From: Lewinella sp. LCG006
Lineage (GTDB): Bacteria; Bacteroidota; Bacteroidia; Chitinophagales; Saprospiraceae
Direction of reading: 5' to 3'
Assembly (NCBI RefSeq): GCF_040784935.1
Contig: NZ_CP160680.1
Location: forward strand, 4,659,802 to 4,723,801
Length of the DNA stretch: 64,000 bases
How positions within the stretch are numbered: position 1 is the stretch's first letter; each line of letters begins with the position of its first letter. The notes beneath the pieces were generated by a model. The model did no database searches. It saw only the letters and a program-made list of their open reading frames with translations, and had not been told where the DNA came from. Below, piece by piece: positions 26,730-37,200 of the stretch. The position numbers and the translations under genes were made by a program.

Positions 26730-27929
26730 ATGACTACAAATACAGGAATAGCGACCTTGTTGTCTGATCCCCAACTAGCTGAGAAATGGCGAGTGATTGC
26801 CCAAAAAGTAGCCCATCAGGAGCGCATCACTCCAGCGGAAGGACTGCTGTTATTTGAAGAGGCGGAGTTGGGTTATCTAGGAATTCTGGCAAATACCATC
26901 CGCGAACGCCGGCATGGTGATAAGACCTACTTCAACCGGAATTTTCACATTGAGCCTACCAATGTCTGTCTGTACACTTGTACTTTTTGTTCTTATTCCC
27001 GCTTGATTAAGCAGCGCTCTGATGGTTGGGAATATTCCTTGGAGGAAATAATGGACATCATCAAGGGCTACGATGATCAGCCTGTCACCGAGGTTCATAT
27101 TGTAGGTGGGGTATTGCCGCAGTATGATATTGAGTTTTATACCAACCTTTTTAAAGCAATCAAAGCCCACCGCCCTGAATTGCACATCAAAGCCCTGACA
27201 CCAGTAGAATACCACTATATTTTCAAGAAGGGAAAGGTAAGTTACGAAGAGGGGATGCGATTGATGAAAGAAGCCGGTTTAGACTCGATGCCTGGTGGTG
27301 GTGCGGAAATTTTTCACCCGGAAATTCGCGATCAAATTGCAGGAGGCAAATGTACCGGTGAGCAATGGTTACGAATCCATGAAATCTGGCACGAACTGGG
27401 CCACCGTTCTAATGCCACCATGCTGTATGGTCACATCGAAAAATACGAGCACCGGGTTGATCATCTGGAGCAATTGCGCCAACTGCAAGACAAGACGGGA
27501 GGGTTTCAAACATTCATACCCCTGAAATTCCGCAACCAGGGCAACCAATTGTCCCACCTGGCTGAGAGTACGGTAGTGGAGGACCTGCGTAATTATGCCA
27601 TCAGTCGTATCTATTTGGATAATTTTGATCATATCAAAGCCTACTGGCCAATGATTGGGCGGGAGATCGCTCAGTTGTCTATGGCTTATGGTGTAGACGA
27701 TATCGACGGCACCATCGATGATACCACCAAAATCTACTCGATGGCTGGTTCGGAAGAACAAACGCCTGCATTGAGCACAGAACAGCTGGTGAAGCTTATC
27801 CGCGCTGTTGGGCGTAAACCCATTGAGCGGGATACGCTTTATGGCGTAGTGAAAGATTATACCGACGAAGTATTTGAGGACGATAAGCAGTTCAGAGGGT
27901 ACGTAAGTCTACCGGTAGTTAACAACTAA
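26730..27929 (+). CDS. mqnE: Aminofutalosine synthase
   Basis: 399 residues; a radical-SAM enzyme of the futalosine route to menaquinone that joins the chorismate-derived enolpyruvate benzoate to SAM to give aminofutalosine. The iron-sulfur cysteines are C80, C84 and C87 in the CxxxCxxC motif CLYTCTFCSYS, preceded by NFHIEPTNV, which favours MqnE over the related MqnC. The downstream presence of mqnA supports the assignment. Length is usual for the family. Confidence 0.93.
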   Translation: MTTNTGIATLLSDPQLAEKWRVIAQKVAHQERITPAEGLLLFEEAELGYLGILANTIRERRHGDKTYFNRNFHIEPTNVCLYTCTFCSYSRLIKQRSDGWEYSLEEIMDIIKGYDDQPVTEVHIVGGVLPQYDIEFYTNLFKAIKAHRPELHIKALTPVEYHYIFKKGKVSYEEGMRLMKEAGLDSMPGGGAEIFHPEIRDQIAGGKCTGEQWLRIHEIWHELGHRSNATMLYGHIEKYEHRVDHLEQLRQLQDKTGGFQTFIPLKFRNQGNQLSHLAESTVVEDLRNYAISRIYLDNFDHIKAYWPMIGREIAQLSMAYGVDDIDGTIDDTTKIYSMAGSEEQTPALSTEQLVKLIRAVGRKPIERDTLYGVVKDYTDEVFEDDKQFRGYVSLPVVNN

Positions 27930-27937
27930 TTTTGATA

Positions 27938-28582
27938 ATGGCGGACAAGACGATATATATTCTTCGGCACGGGCAGACGGATTATAATTTAAGAGGGATC
28001 GTGCAAGGCGGCGGCGTTGACACATCCCTCAATGCCACTGGTCAAGCCCAGGCACAAGCTTTTTACGATAAGTACCAACATCTGCCTTTTGTCAAGGTGT
28101 TGACCTCTAGTTTGAAGCGAACCCATGAAACCGTGGCTCCGTTTCTCGCAGAAGGTTTAGACTGGGAGCAGCATCCAGAAATCAATGAGATGGGATGGGG
28201 TGACCACGAAGGCAAAGCCGCAACAGCGAAGAGTAAGCGAGAATATGATAGCGTGACGCAAGCTTGGGTTCAAGGTGATTATCACGCGGCTATGCCCAAT
28301 GGTGAATCCGCCTGGGAACTACAACAACGGCTGGAGGTATTTGTGAACCACTTACTAGAGCGGAAGGAAGAACTCTTATTGGTGTGTTCACACGGCCGGG
28401 CGATGCGTGGATTGATGTGTGTACTTAAGGACGAGCCGCTAAAGTATATGAACAATTACTCCCATTCCAATACCGGGCTATGGATCGCCAAACAGCAAGG
28501 AGGAAGGTTTCATTTAACGTTAGAAAATGATACCAGTCATTTGTTGGTGAAAGAAGGGGCACAGTGGCGCAGTAAGCGTTAG
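27938..28582 (+). CDS. Histidine phosphatase family protein
   Basis: 214 residues from the ATG at 27938; a TTG two codons earlier is also possible. The phosphoglycerate-mutase-like fold shows the catalytic RHG in IYILRHGQTDYN, a second histidine in CSHGRAMRG, and the catalytic glutamate region HPEINEMGWGDHEG. The substrate is unknown. It starts 8 nt after mqnE and precedes mqnA, so it is part of the same operon. A role in the menaquinone pathway is possible but not shown. Confidence 0.88.
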   Translation: MADKTIYILRHGQTDYNLRGIVQGGGVDTSLNATGQAQAQAFYDKYQHLPFVKVLTSSLKRTHETVAPFLAEGLDWEQHPEINEMGWGDHEGKAATAKSKREYDSVTQAWVQGDYHAAMPNGESAWELQQRLEVFVNHLLERKEELLLVCSHGRAMRGLMCVLKDEPLKYMNNYSHSNTGLWIAKQQGGRFHLTLENDTSHLLVKEGAQWRSKR

Positions 28583-28638
28583 AGCCTGTTTTTCGGTGCA
28601 AGCAAGCTCCAAACATGCTCTTAGTTAAATAATAGAAA

Positions 28639-29427
28639 ATGAGAAAGATCAAGATTACCGCAGTAAGTTACCTGAACACGAAGCCATTGCTTTACGGTTT
28701 ACTCAATAGTCCGTTGGCCGACCAGGTGGATCTTTCTTTAGATATTCCTAGTGAATGTGCCCGTAAGCTGCGTGATGGTGAAGTAGATCTGGCGCTCACA
28801 CCCGTTGCTATTTTACCAGAGTTGGAGAATTGGCACTTGGTCTCAGATTACTGTATTGGTGCAGTAGGCGAGGTGAAGACGGTGAACATTTACAGCGAGG
28901 TGCCCATAGAGGAAATCACAGCCTTGTACCTGGATCATCATTCCCGTAGTTCAGTAGCACTTTCGCGGATTCTGTTACGTGATCATTGGCACATCAGCCC
29001 CAAACTGTTACCGGCTCAAGAAGGATATATCAATCAGATAAAAGAAACGACTGCAGGTGTCGTTATTGGTGACCGTACCATCGGACTAGAAAATCGTTTT
29101 CCTTACGTATACGACTTGAGTGTAGCTTGGCAGTCGCTGACCGGCTTGCCCTTTGTGTTTGCGGCTTGGGTAAGTACTACAACTTTACCGTTGGCTTTTA
29201 CGCAAGCATTCAACCAAGCAATGGAAGCTGGTATTGCAGCTATTCCTAAATTGAAGTTGTTACTTCCTTCTCCCGATCCTTCTTTTGATTTAGAAACGTA
29301 TTTTACTTCTTATATTAGCTATCACTTAGATGAAGCTAAACGTGAAGCGTTGCATAAATTTTTAGACTATGTTGCCAAGTTAGAGCCCCTGGCATCACAA
29401 ATAGCTCGCTCTTCACAACCTGTCTAA
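28639..29427 (+). CDS. mqnA: Chorismate dehydratase (menaquinone biosynthesis)
   Basis: 262 residues. MqnA removes water from chorismate to make 3-enolpyruvylbenzoate, the substrate of MqnE. The N terminus KITAVSYLNTKPLLYGL and the internal SECARKLRDGEVDLALTPV segment are characteristic of this periplasmic-binding-protein-like enzyme family. It lies 56 nt downstream of the phosphatase gene in the mqnE operon. Confidence 0.93.
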   Translation: MRKIKITAVSYLNTKPLLYGLLNSPLADQVDLSLDIPSECARKLRDGEVDLALTPVAILPELENWHLVSDYCIGAVGEVKTVNIYSEVPIEEITALYLDHHSRSSVALSRILLRDHWHISPKLLPAQEGYINQIKETTAGVVIGDRTIGLENRFPYVYDLSVAWQSLTGLPFVFAAWVSTTTLPLAFTQAFNQAMEAGIAAIPKLKLLLPSPDPSFDLETYFTSYISYHLDEAKREALHKFLDYVAKLEPLASQIARSSQPV

Positions 29428-29466
29428 AGATTAAGTTGTTTCGAAAAAAAACACAAAGTCATAACA

Positions 29467-30015
29467 ATGAACAACCAATTCGCTTTAGCAACCCTTGGGG
29501 GAGGCTGTTTTTGGTGCGTGGAAGCGATTTTCGAGCAGGTTGAAGGCGTACACCACGTCATGTCAGGATATAGCGGTGGTGATAAAGCCACTGCGGATTA
29601 TAAAACCGTATGTTCAGGGACAACTAAACATGCAGAAGTTGTTCAAGTGAGTTTTGATCCTGAGGTGATCACCTACCGCGAAATTTTAGAGATTTTCTTC
29701 ACCACACACGATCCTACTACCCCCAACCGGCAAGGGAACGACGTAGGTCCCCAGTACCGATCAGTGGTTTTTTATCACGATGAAGCCCAAAAGGTTGTCG
29801 TAGAAGACGTCAAGGCCAATTATGCGCCACAGGTCTGGGATGCACCGATCGTGACGGAAATTGCGCCTTTTGAGGACTTCTTCCCAGCGGAGGAATACCA
29901 CCACGGCTACTACAGTAAAGTAGGCGAGCGCAATCCCTACTGCACCTTTGTTATCACGCCGAAAGTCAGTAAATTCCGTAAGCTCTTCAGCCACAAAATG
30001 AAGACCAAGACTTAG
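29467..30015 (+). CDS. msrA: Peptide-methionine (S)-S-oxide reductase
   Basis: 182 residues. The catalytic cysteine is C14 in GGGCFWCVEAIFEQ. The conserved GYSGG block follows at about 35-39, and the EYHHGYY segment near residue 140 matches the family's substrate-binding motif. It repairs methionine sulfoxide in proteins. It has no signal peptide, so it is cytoplasmic. Its stop codon abuts the stop codon of the convergent serpin gene, with no spacer. Confidence 0.95.
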   Translation: MNNQFALATLGGGCFWCVEAIFEQVEGVHHVMSGYSGGDKATADYKTVCSGTTKHAEVVQVSFDPEVITYREILEIFFTTHDPTTPNRQGNDVGPQYRSVVFYHDEAQKVVVEDVKANYAPQVWDAPIVTEIAPFEDFFPAEEYHHGYYSKVGERNPYCTFVITPKVSKFRKLFSHKMKTKT

Positions 30016-31254
30016 TTAGCTAGGATTTACTATTTTACCCATAAAGAGGATGCTTTTGGTCTTGTTGTCGTGAATAACGAATACAAAAGGCCTATCCGCG
30101 CGGAATACAGGAAGGATTGGTACAGAGGTTTCAACGATTACGACTACCGTTACCGCCGCTGCTTCCGTACCCTCCTCATTTACTTCCACGAAGGTTTTGT
30201 GGATGACATCATCAATTTTCACCCCTCCACCGTCGATCATTTGGGAGAAGTCTGCACGGTCGGAGAAAGCATTTTCCATGCCCATGCTACTGAGGGTGTT
30301 TTTCAGTTTAATCTCGTATTCCAGCTTGAATTTAGGTAAGAAAAGCTCAACATCGGTAGGCGTCATCTGAGCTTGCCAGTTTTCCCAGTTTGCTGGATTG
30401 AGTTCACTGATGATCTCATTTAAGGTATGGCCTTCGCTAGGAAGAAAGATGGTCATTGAATAGATCGAATCGCCATAAGGCAAATCAATGGCCTGGAACA
30501 ATTCATTGCTGCTGTACCGAAACGATGCTTCTTGCAGGTGCATCATATCTACGTCTACTGTGCCAGTTGGACTAGCGAAATCAGCAACTTGCGTGTTTTC
30601 GGGTTCGAACTCCGTTTGCCAAGTGCCCTTGAAATAGATGGCATTGATGAGTAACATCACAACGTTTGGTGGCAGTTCACTGAGCGCCTCTGTGATTAAG
30701 CCTTCCGTATTGTTTTCGATCCAGTCATTTACTTCGTCGACAATGCCTGCATTTCTAAAATCTACCGCATGTACCTCACTGGCATAATAATCGGTATTGG
30801 TTGCCAAGAAGGACGGGAGCACGGGGTATTCGTTTTGATGCCAGATGGAGTTGGCAATTTTGAGTCGGGTAGCAGGATCCAATTGGGGAAGCACTTCCAG
30901 TAAGGTTTGGTAAGCTTCATTGATTTGTGATAAATCAATAGTGCCTGTCCGCAAAGCTGTCTGCATATCCGAGAAGGTTTGCCCATTAGCACCGTTGAGG
31001 GTCATGGATAAGGCAGTAGAGATGCTGAAAGGGGAAATGAAAATATTAGCATCTTCTGTCTCCTGCTCATTGATGGTTTTAAACAAGTCAATAGCAAAGT
31101 GCCCATTAGCGGATGTTAGTTCGCAGACACTCGGGTGATCGGCACAATCGAAATCTACGGGTGGGGTTGGATTAGGAGGCGTATCCGTTTTTTCACATTG
31201 GAAACAAACGATACTGAACGATAAGAGGAAAAAGAAGAATGCTAATGGTTTCAT
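30016..31254 (-). CDS. Serpin family lipoprotein
   Basis: 412 residues. A lipobox near residue 20 (VCFQC) implies a lipid-anchored exported protein. The serpin fold is evident from NIFISPFSISTALSMTLNGA, LINAIYFKGTWQTEFEPENT and the closing FVIHDNKTKSILFMGKI. The reactive-centre hinge EEGTEAAAVT is intact, so it should be an inhibitory serpin. The loop that follows is unusually rich in valine, isoleucine and proline. Bacterial serpins inhibit serine or cysteine proteases; the target here is unknown. Confidence 0.93.
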   Translation of the reverse strand: MKPLAFFFFLLSFSIVCFQCEKTDTPPNPTPPVDFDCADHPSVCELTSANGHFAIDLFKTINEQETEDANIFISPFSISTALSMTLNGANGQTFSDMQTALRTGTIDLSQINEAYQTLLEVLPQLDPATRLKIANSIWHQNEYPVLPSFLATNTDYYASEVHAVDFRNAGIVDEVNDWIENNTEGLITEALSELPPNVVMLLINAIYFKGTWQTEFEPENTQVADFASPTGTVDVDMMHLQEASFRYSSNELFQAIDLPYGDSIYSMTIFLPSEGHTLNEIISELNPANWENWQAQMTPTDVELFLPKFKLEYEIKLKNTLSSMGMENAFSDRADFSQMIDGGGVKIDDVIHKTFVEVNEEGTEAAAVTVVVIVETSVPILPVFRADRPFVFVIHDNKTKSILFMGKIVNPS

Positions 31255-31897
31255 TGGATGGATACTTTTTTTGGGGAAGACGGTGAGGTGTGTTCAAAGG
31301 GTTGGGTAGGTAGGCAAAATTATGGGAGCATGGGCCTTTAAATTAAAATATCTTTTACACCTTACTATGATGGCGCCTCCCCTTTGGGGTCGCTCCCTTC
31401 CAGGGTTCGCTTTGCTCCGTGCCGACCTAAAACTTCTCCAAAGTGTCGTTTTAGGTCGGCACTACTCACTGCGTTCGCACCTTCCAGGCAGCTGGCGCGG
31501 GGGAAACCCATCTGTAGAATTCACTACGGAATCTACAGCTGCCAAGACACACAATTTTGAATACGCTCTAAGGAGGAAGGAAGAAGAAGTAGCCTTCACC
31601 CCATAGCCCGCACGGCGGGACCCACCCTATATCTGGTGAAATCCAGCCCGAACACCGCACATCCCTGACCACTCCGGGTAAGAGACACGCTATCACACCC
31701 TCTTCCCGGATCACCGACAAGAGGCCTTCATTGCGTTAAAACAAAAACAAAATCCGCTGATGATTAACTCACTGACCAAGTGAGAGGGTAGTTCCTTTGA
31801 TGGGTAAGTTGTATTTTGGTCGTTAACTTACGTAGCAAATGTAGTGATATTTTTAAAAACAAACAAAAGAATTCAATAAAAATAATTCAAAACAATA
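31255..31897. other. Long intergenic region with several hairpins
   Basis: No gene is supported over 640 bp. It contains a perfect 15-bp inverted repeat (31419-31433 with 31448-31462). It also holds three compact hairpins in a row: CCCGC/GCGGG at 31607-31619, CTGG/CCAG at 31633-31646, and CCGGG(T)AAGAG/CTCTTCCCGG at 31674-31709. A GTAAGTT/AACTTAC dyad lies at 31804-31831. The cluster at 31600-31710 could be a structured RNA. Confidence 0.5.
31419..31462. repeat. Perfect 15-bp inverted repeat
   Basis: GTGCCGACCTAAAAC at 31419-31433 pairs with GTTTTAGGTCGGCAC at 31448-31462 without mismatch, enclosing 14 nt. No T-run follows. It may be a terminator of the serpin neighbourhood or a dispersed palindromic element. 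Confidence 0.7.
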
Positions 31898-32449
31898 ATG
31901 GTACTTGATAGCGATTTTATCCAGCCAGCATTTCTTAGTGAGGAAGGGAAGAGCATTCATTTTCTCAAAGTCGACGAAAAGGAATGGAACCGGCAGCTCA
32001 TACAGGCAGAACGCTGGGAAAATTTATTAGGCTGTGGAGGGTATATCTTTATGCTGTTTAGCGGCTTATTCCTAGGGATGCTATTAGATGGCTGGATTTT
32101 TGTTGTTGCCTTGGCCTTGAGCATCGTTTTTATTTTTTGGAAAACTCGTCAGATAAACAAGTACACGAGCTTAAAAGCGTACGCGGATATCACCTTTGTT
32201 ATTTTTGCTGATCGGGTGGTGAGGTATACCCTGAGGAATTACCAGGTTTTTTACTTTTCTGAACTGCAGCATATTAGATTCACGCCTTACGGGATACATC
32301 TTTGGAAACCTGTTACATGGAAAGAATGGCTACGCCCCCAAGTCTATGATATCACGAGTCCCAAATTGTTGGTGTTGCCCAATGCTACGGAGAATTATCG
32401 AGATATTGAGCCTTATATCGAACGCCTGAAAAAAGTAGAAGTAGAATAG
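31898..32449 (+). CDS. Hypothetical membrane protein
   Basis: 183 residues with two adjacent transmembrane helices (about 45-64 and 67-82: YIFMLFSGLFLGMLLDGW, then VVALALSIVFIFW). A soluble C-terminal half follows, ending in a PHEPLP-free, charged tail (LKKVEVE). No family is recognised. The layout is close to that of the 158-residue protein at 13455, two helices and then a beta-rich domain, though sequence similarity is not obvious by eye. Confidence 0.65.
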   Translation: MVLDSDFIQPAFLSEEGKSIHFLKVDEKEWNRQLIQAERWENLLGCGGYIFMLFSGLFLGMLLDGWIFVVALALSIVFIFWKTRQINKYTSLKAYADITFVIFADRVVRYTLRNYQVFYFSELQHIRFTPYGIHLWKPVTWKEWLRPQVYDITSPKLLVLPNATENYRDIEPYIERLKKVEVE

Positions 32450-32599
32450 GCTTTTGATCGAATATTCCTGTCCATTCATCGCAAAATCACAGTAGTAAGC
32501 ACAAATTGCCGTATATTGGTACAATAAGTAAAAGAGTGATACCGTGGCGTTTTTCTCTTATACTTGAGGTTTTAAACAGTCATCAAAATCAATATTATA

Positions 32600-33550
32600 A
32601 TGCTTCCGATAGTACCTATTGTTGCCGTCATTTTATTAATGATCTTATTGTCCGGCATCTTCACCGTCAAGCAGCAATCGGCTGCGTTGATCGAGCGGTT
32701 TGGCCGCTTTATGAGTGTCAAAAGTTCCGGACTCCAATTTAAAATACCTTTTGTCGACCGCGTAGCAGGCCGGATCAGTCTGAAAATTCAGCAGTTGGAC
32801 GTATTGGTGGAAACCAAGACCAAAGACAACGTTTTCGTAAAACTGAAGGTCAGTGTCCAATTTGTCGTTTCTGCCGATAAGGTATACGAAGCTTTCTATA
32901 AGTTGGAAAACCCTTACGAGCAGATCAACGCCTATGTATTTGACGTCGTTCGTGCCGAAGTGCCTAAGTTGAAATTGGATGATGTCTTTGAACGCAAAGA
33001 CGATATTGCCAATGCGATCAAAGGCGAATTAGCAGAAGCTATGGAAGGGTATGGTTACGGAATCGTAAAAGCGCTGGTTACGGATATTGACCCTGACCAT
33101 ACCGTAAAAGATGCAATGAACCGCATTAATGCCGCTGAACGCGAAAAACTTGCCGCCGAGTATGAAGGTGAAGCAGAGCGTATCCGGATCGTCGCCAAAG
33201 CAAAGGCCGAAGCAGAAAGCAAGCGCCTGCAAGGACAGGGTATTGCCGATCAGCGTCGGGAAATAGCTCGTGGTTTGGAAGAAAGTGTTGAAGTGCTCAA
33301 TAAAGTTGGCATCAACTCGCAAGAAGCATCGGCTTTGATCGTCGTCACCCAGCATTATGATACCCTGCAATCCATGGGGGAAAATGCCAATAGCAACCTG
33401 ATTATGCTGCCCAATTCGCCAGCAGCAGGAAGCAACATGCTCGCGGAAATGACGGCCAGCTTTGTGGCCAGTCAGCAAATCGGTGAGTCGATGAAAGAAA
33501 GCAACGAGAAGCTGAAGCTGGAAAAACCCAAGCAGAAGCTACATCGCTAA
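32600..33550 (+). CDS. SPFH domain (stomatin/band 7) protein
   Basis: 316 residues. One N-terminal transmembrane helix (2-22) is followed by an SPFH/band 7 domain (QQSAALIERFGRF, then VFVKLKVSVQFVV and NPYEQINAYVFDVVRAEV). A long alanine/glutamate-rich helix (AEREKLAAEYEGEAERI, KAKAEAESKRLQGQG) supports oligomerisation. Family members form membrane-associated scaffolds. The protein probably sits in the inner membrane; no partner NfeD-type gene is adjacent. Confidence 0.93.
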   Translation: MLPIVPIVAVILLMILLSGIFTVKQQSAALIERFGRFMSVKSSGLQFKIPFVDRVAGRISLKIQQLDVLVETKTKDNVFVKLKVSVQFVVSADKVYEAFYKLENPYEQINAYVFDVVRAEVPKLKLDDVFERKDDIANAIKGELAEAMEGYGYGIVKALVTDIDPDHTVKDAMNRINAAEREKLAAEYEGEAERIRIVAKAKAEAESKRLQGQGIADQRREIARGLEESVEVLNKVGINSQEASALIVVTQHYDTLQSMGENANSNLIMLPNSPAAGSNMLAEMTASFVASQQIGESMKESNEKLKLEKPKQKLHR

Positions 33551-33580
33551 GAATTGAGAGTAGTTTTGAGTAGTATACAG

Positions 33581-33611
33581 AGCGTTGTCCGTATGGGCAG
33601 CGCTTTTTTTT
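33581..33611 (+). terminator. Rho-independent terminator after the SPFH gene
   Basis: GCGTTGTCC (33582-33590) pairs with GGGCAGCGC (33595-33603), allowing two G-U pairs, around a four-base loop. Eight T follow at 33604-33611. It lies about 30 nt behind the stop codon. Confidence 0.85.
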
Positions 33612-34288
33612 GAAGATAAAAATTATTGATGTGAAAAATCATTTGTCTATTTCATCCCCAATATTCAACTGGATATACCCATTAAGTTGCGGTTTAATGA
33701 TTTGATATTGACTTTTTTTGATTTAATTAAATTTACATGTGTATAAAATTAATTAGATGTCTTGAAGTTTTGAAAAAAATAACATATCTTGCATCAACGT
33801 ATCACGCTCTACCCTTTCATATAAACGTACACACACACATTAGTATTTAACCGCTAGTCCCCCTCGTAGCGGTGAGGTAGCTTTTTCCCCCCCCCTGAAG
33901 TGTTTAAATTAGTTTCTACTACAGTTTTGACTTGTCCTTACGGGTTGATTATTAGCCCTATAGGTCTGTTTTGCTGTGTTTTACACAGCTGACTTTGTAG
34001 TTGTATTGATTTTGAGAAAGAAGTTACTGACAACTGAGCCTCCTTAGTAAAGGAGTGGCATCGCTTGTGGCAAAACCATATCACAAATTTGATTTTTATT
34101 GGCTGGAAATTTCATTTTGTAAGAATGAGATGGTCTGCTGCTGTCTGTATGTGTAATTAAAATTACATGTTAAAGATAAGTAGCTATAGTGTCATGCTAT
34201 AGCCTGGGGGAGTATTGCGTTAGATTTAATTTTCACTGCATAGTATAAAACGACATTTTTTCCTGTTGACAAACACAATTTAAACATT
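33612..34288 (+). other. Long AT-rich leader of the giant repeat protein
   Basis: No gene is supported over 680 bp. It contains small hairpins: CCGCTA/TAGCGG near 33850, GCTGTGT/ACACAGC at 33973-33989 and CTCCTT/AAGGAG at 34040-34055. It probably includes the promoter and a long 5' untranslated region of the gene at 34289. I could not place a convincing TAnnTTTG box. Confidence 0.45.
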
Positions 34289-37200
34289 ATGAACATTATT
34301 AACAAAAGGTCTACCAGATCCTGTCTCTGGTGGAATGGGGAGGAGTACGCGCTGTTTTTTGAAAATCTTTTTTTAGATATCAAACGAACCGTTTTCCCAA
34401 TCTGGATTTTTTCGATGTTATCATGCCTATTGGCTTTTACGCCCAATGCGATGGGACAATGCGATGCAAGCTTGAATGTCCCTGAATATGCTATCAATCT
34501 CACTCCTGGAAACCCCATGGTTACAGGTGCTTATGCTTTGGGTGACGAATGTTGCACAAATCAGCAAGGCAATAATTCTTGTCTGATTTTTAACATTGAT
34601 GTTACTGGTTTTGATGGGCTTGCATTCTGTTTTGATCCACCATGTTCTACCAAAGGCTATGTTTTACCTGCCAACACGAGCGCGTGTAGTGCCAGTAACC
34701 AGCTGAATGCGGGAACCGCCTTAGATCTTTGTAAAGAAGAAGTTTGTATACCAAACGGAGCAACAATGATTGAGCTTTTGGTGTGTAAACCAGGTGCGGC
34801 GAACAACCTTCTTGAGATTAGTATCTTGGGTATTCCTTCTCTTACACTAGAGGTAGAGGATATTGTAGAAGGTTGTAACGATGTATTTGCAGTCAATGGT
34901 ACCCAGATACCTCAGTGTGGAAACGGTGCCAGTGATGTTAATTTCGCTACGCCTACTATTACTTGGTCTTCTATAGATGATCCCAATCTCGATTATCTTG
35001 ATATCAGCGACCCTGAAAATGCTGTTTTTGATTATGATGGGCCCACCGTTACAGATTGTAATGGTATTAATTTCGATTACACGGTCACAACGGATGCGAG
35101 TTCATTATCAGACTGTATCACGCAAAATCCCTCCGTTACTAAAACTGCTACAGTGTTTCCGGCATTAAATGGTCAAATTGTTGCCAATTGTAACCTAGGT
35201 GCAGGTACCGTTGAACTTTGTTTTGAGTTTGATAGTGGCGTAATTTGCCCGCAAGTTACTTACTCGTGGATGCCTGGAGGAGCAACAAGCCGATGTATTA
35301 CCGTCAATGCTGACGATACTCAATATACAGTTGATGTATCTAGAAATGACGTACCTCTTGCTCCGGGATGTATTCCTTTCATTGCATCAGCACCGGCTTC
35401 TTGTTGTACCCAGGATGCTGACTGTCTGACGGACCTGGACGTGATTAGGGAAGGATGCGCCAGTGATATTCCACCTGCGTTCATCAATCCTACCGATGTG
35501 TTTAGTGATATTGAAAGCTGTGGTGCCATTGTTACCATGGATTTTACAGTGCTCCCTGGAGGTGATACCGACTTCTGTACAGACGGAGATGGTGTTGATT
35601 TTACGCGTCGTTACACGATCTACTTCGATGGCGTAGCTTTTGCCATTTGCGACCAGACGATTTTTATTGAAGACACGACCGATCCTGATCTGACGGGTTG
35701 TACCAATCGTGATGCGACGGCAGAATGTGGTCAAGACGATATCGTAGCCTGGCATACAGCCAACTTAGCGGCCCTGGCCGCTTGCGCGACGGACGCCTGT
35801 GATGACGATCTGACGATCAGCAGCGATTTTGCCAACGCACCCTTTGTAGTGGATTGCGGCACGACGGGCACCACGACGGTTACCTATACCGTCACGGATG
35901 ATTGCGATAACGCTACCGACTTTGTAGCCACTTACACGGTAGAAGACACGACTGATCCTGATCTGACCGGTTGTACCAACCGGGATGCGACGGCCGAATG
36001 TGGTCAAGACGATATCGTAGCCTGGCATACAGCCAACTTAGCGGCCCTGGCCACTTGCGCGACGGACGCCTGTGATGATGATCTGACGATCAGCAGCGAT
36101 TTCGCCAACGCGCCTTTTGTAGTGGATTGCGGCACGACGGGCACCACGACTGTTACCTATACCGTCACGGATGATTGTGACAACGCTACCGACTTTGTAG
36201 CCACTTACACGGTAGAAGACACGACTGATCCTGATCTGACCGGTTGTACCAACCGGGATGCGACGGCCGAATGTGGTCAAGACGATATCGTAGCCTGGCA
36301 TACAGCCAACTTAGCGGCCCTGGCCACTTGCGCGACGGACGCCTGTGATGATGATCTGACGATCAGCAGCGATTTCGCCAACGCGCCTTTTGTAGTGGAT
36401 TGCGGCACGACGGGCACCACGACGGTTACCTATACCGTCACGGATGATTGCGACAACGCTACCGACTTTGTAGCTACCTACACGGTAGAAGACACGACTG
36501 ATCCTGATCTGACCGGTTGTACCAACCGGGATGCGACGGCCGAATGTGGTCAAGACGATATTACAGCCTGGCACACAGCCAACTTAGCGGCCCTGGCCGC
36601 TTGCGCGACGGACGCCTGTGATGACGATCTGACGATCAGCAGCGATTTCGCCAACGCACCTTTTGTAGTGGATTGCGGCACGACGGGCACCACGACGGTT
36701 ACCTATACCGTGACGGATGATTGCGATAACGCAACCGACTTTGTAGCTACCTACACGGTAGAAGACACGACCGATCCTGATCTGACCGGTTGTACCAATC
36801 GTGATGCGACGGCCGAATGTGGTCAAGACGATATCGTAGCCTGGCATACAGCCAACTTAGCGGCCCTGGCCGCTTGCGCGACAGACGCCTGTGATGACGA
36901 TCTGACGATCAGCAGCGATTTTGCCAACGCACCTTTTGTAGTGGATTGCGGCACGACGGGCACCACGACGGTTACCTATACCGTGACGGATGATTGCGAT
37001 AACGCTACCGACTTTGTAGCTACCTATACGGTAGAAGATACCACTGATCCTGATCTGACGGGTTGCACCAATCGTGATGCGACGGCAGAATGTGGTCAAG
37101 ACGATATTACAGCCTGGCATACAGCCAACTTAGCGGCCCTGGCCGCTTGCGCGACGGACGCCTGTGATGACGATCTGACGATCAGCAGCGATTTCGCCAA

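Noticed and set aside
31322..31606. 94-codon + strand open frame in the gap after the serpin gene
   Set aside because: It runs through a perfect inverted repeat and shows no coding-like composition or family match.
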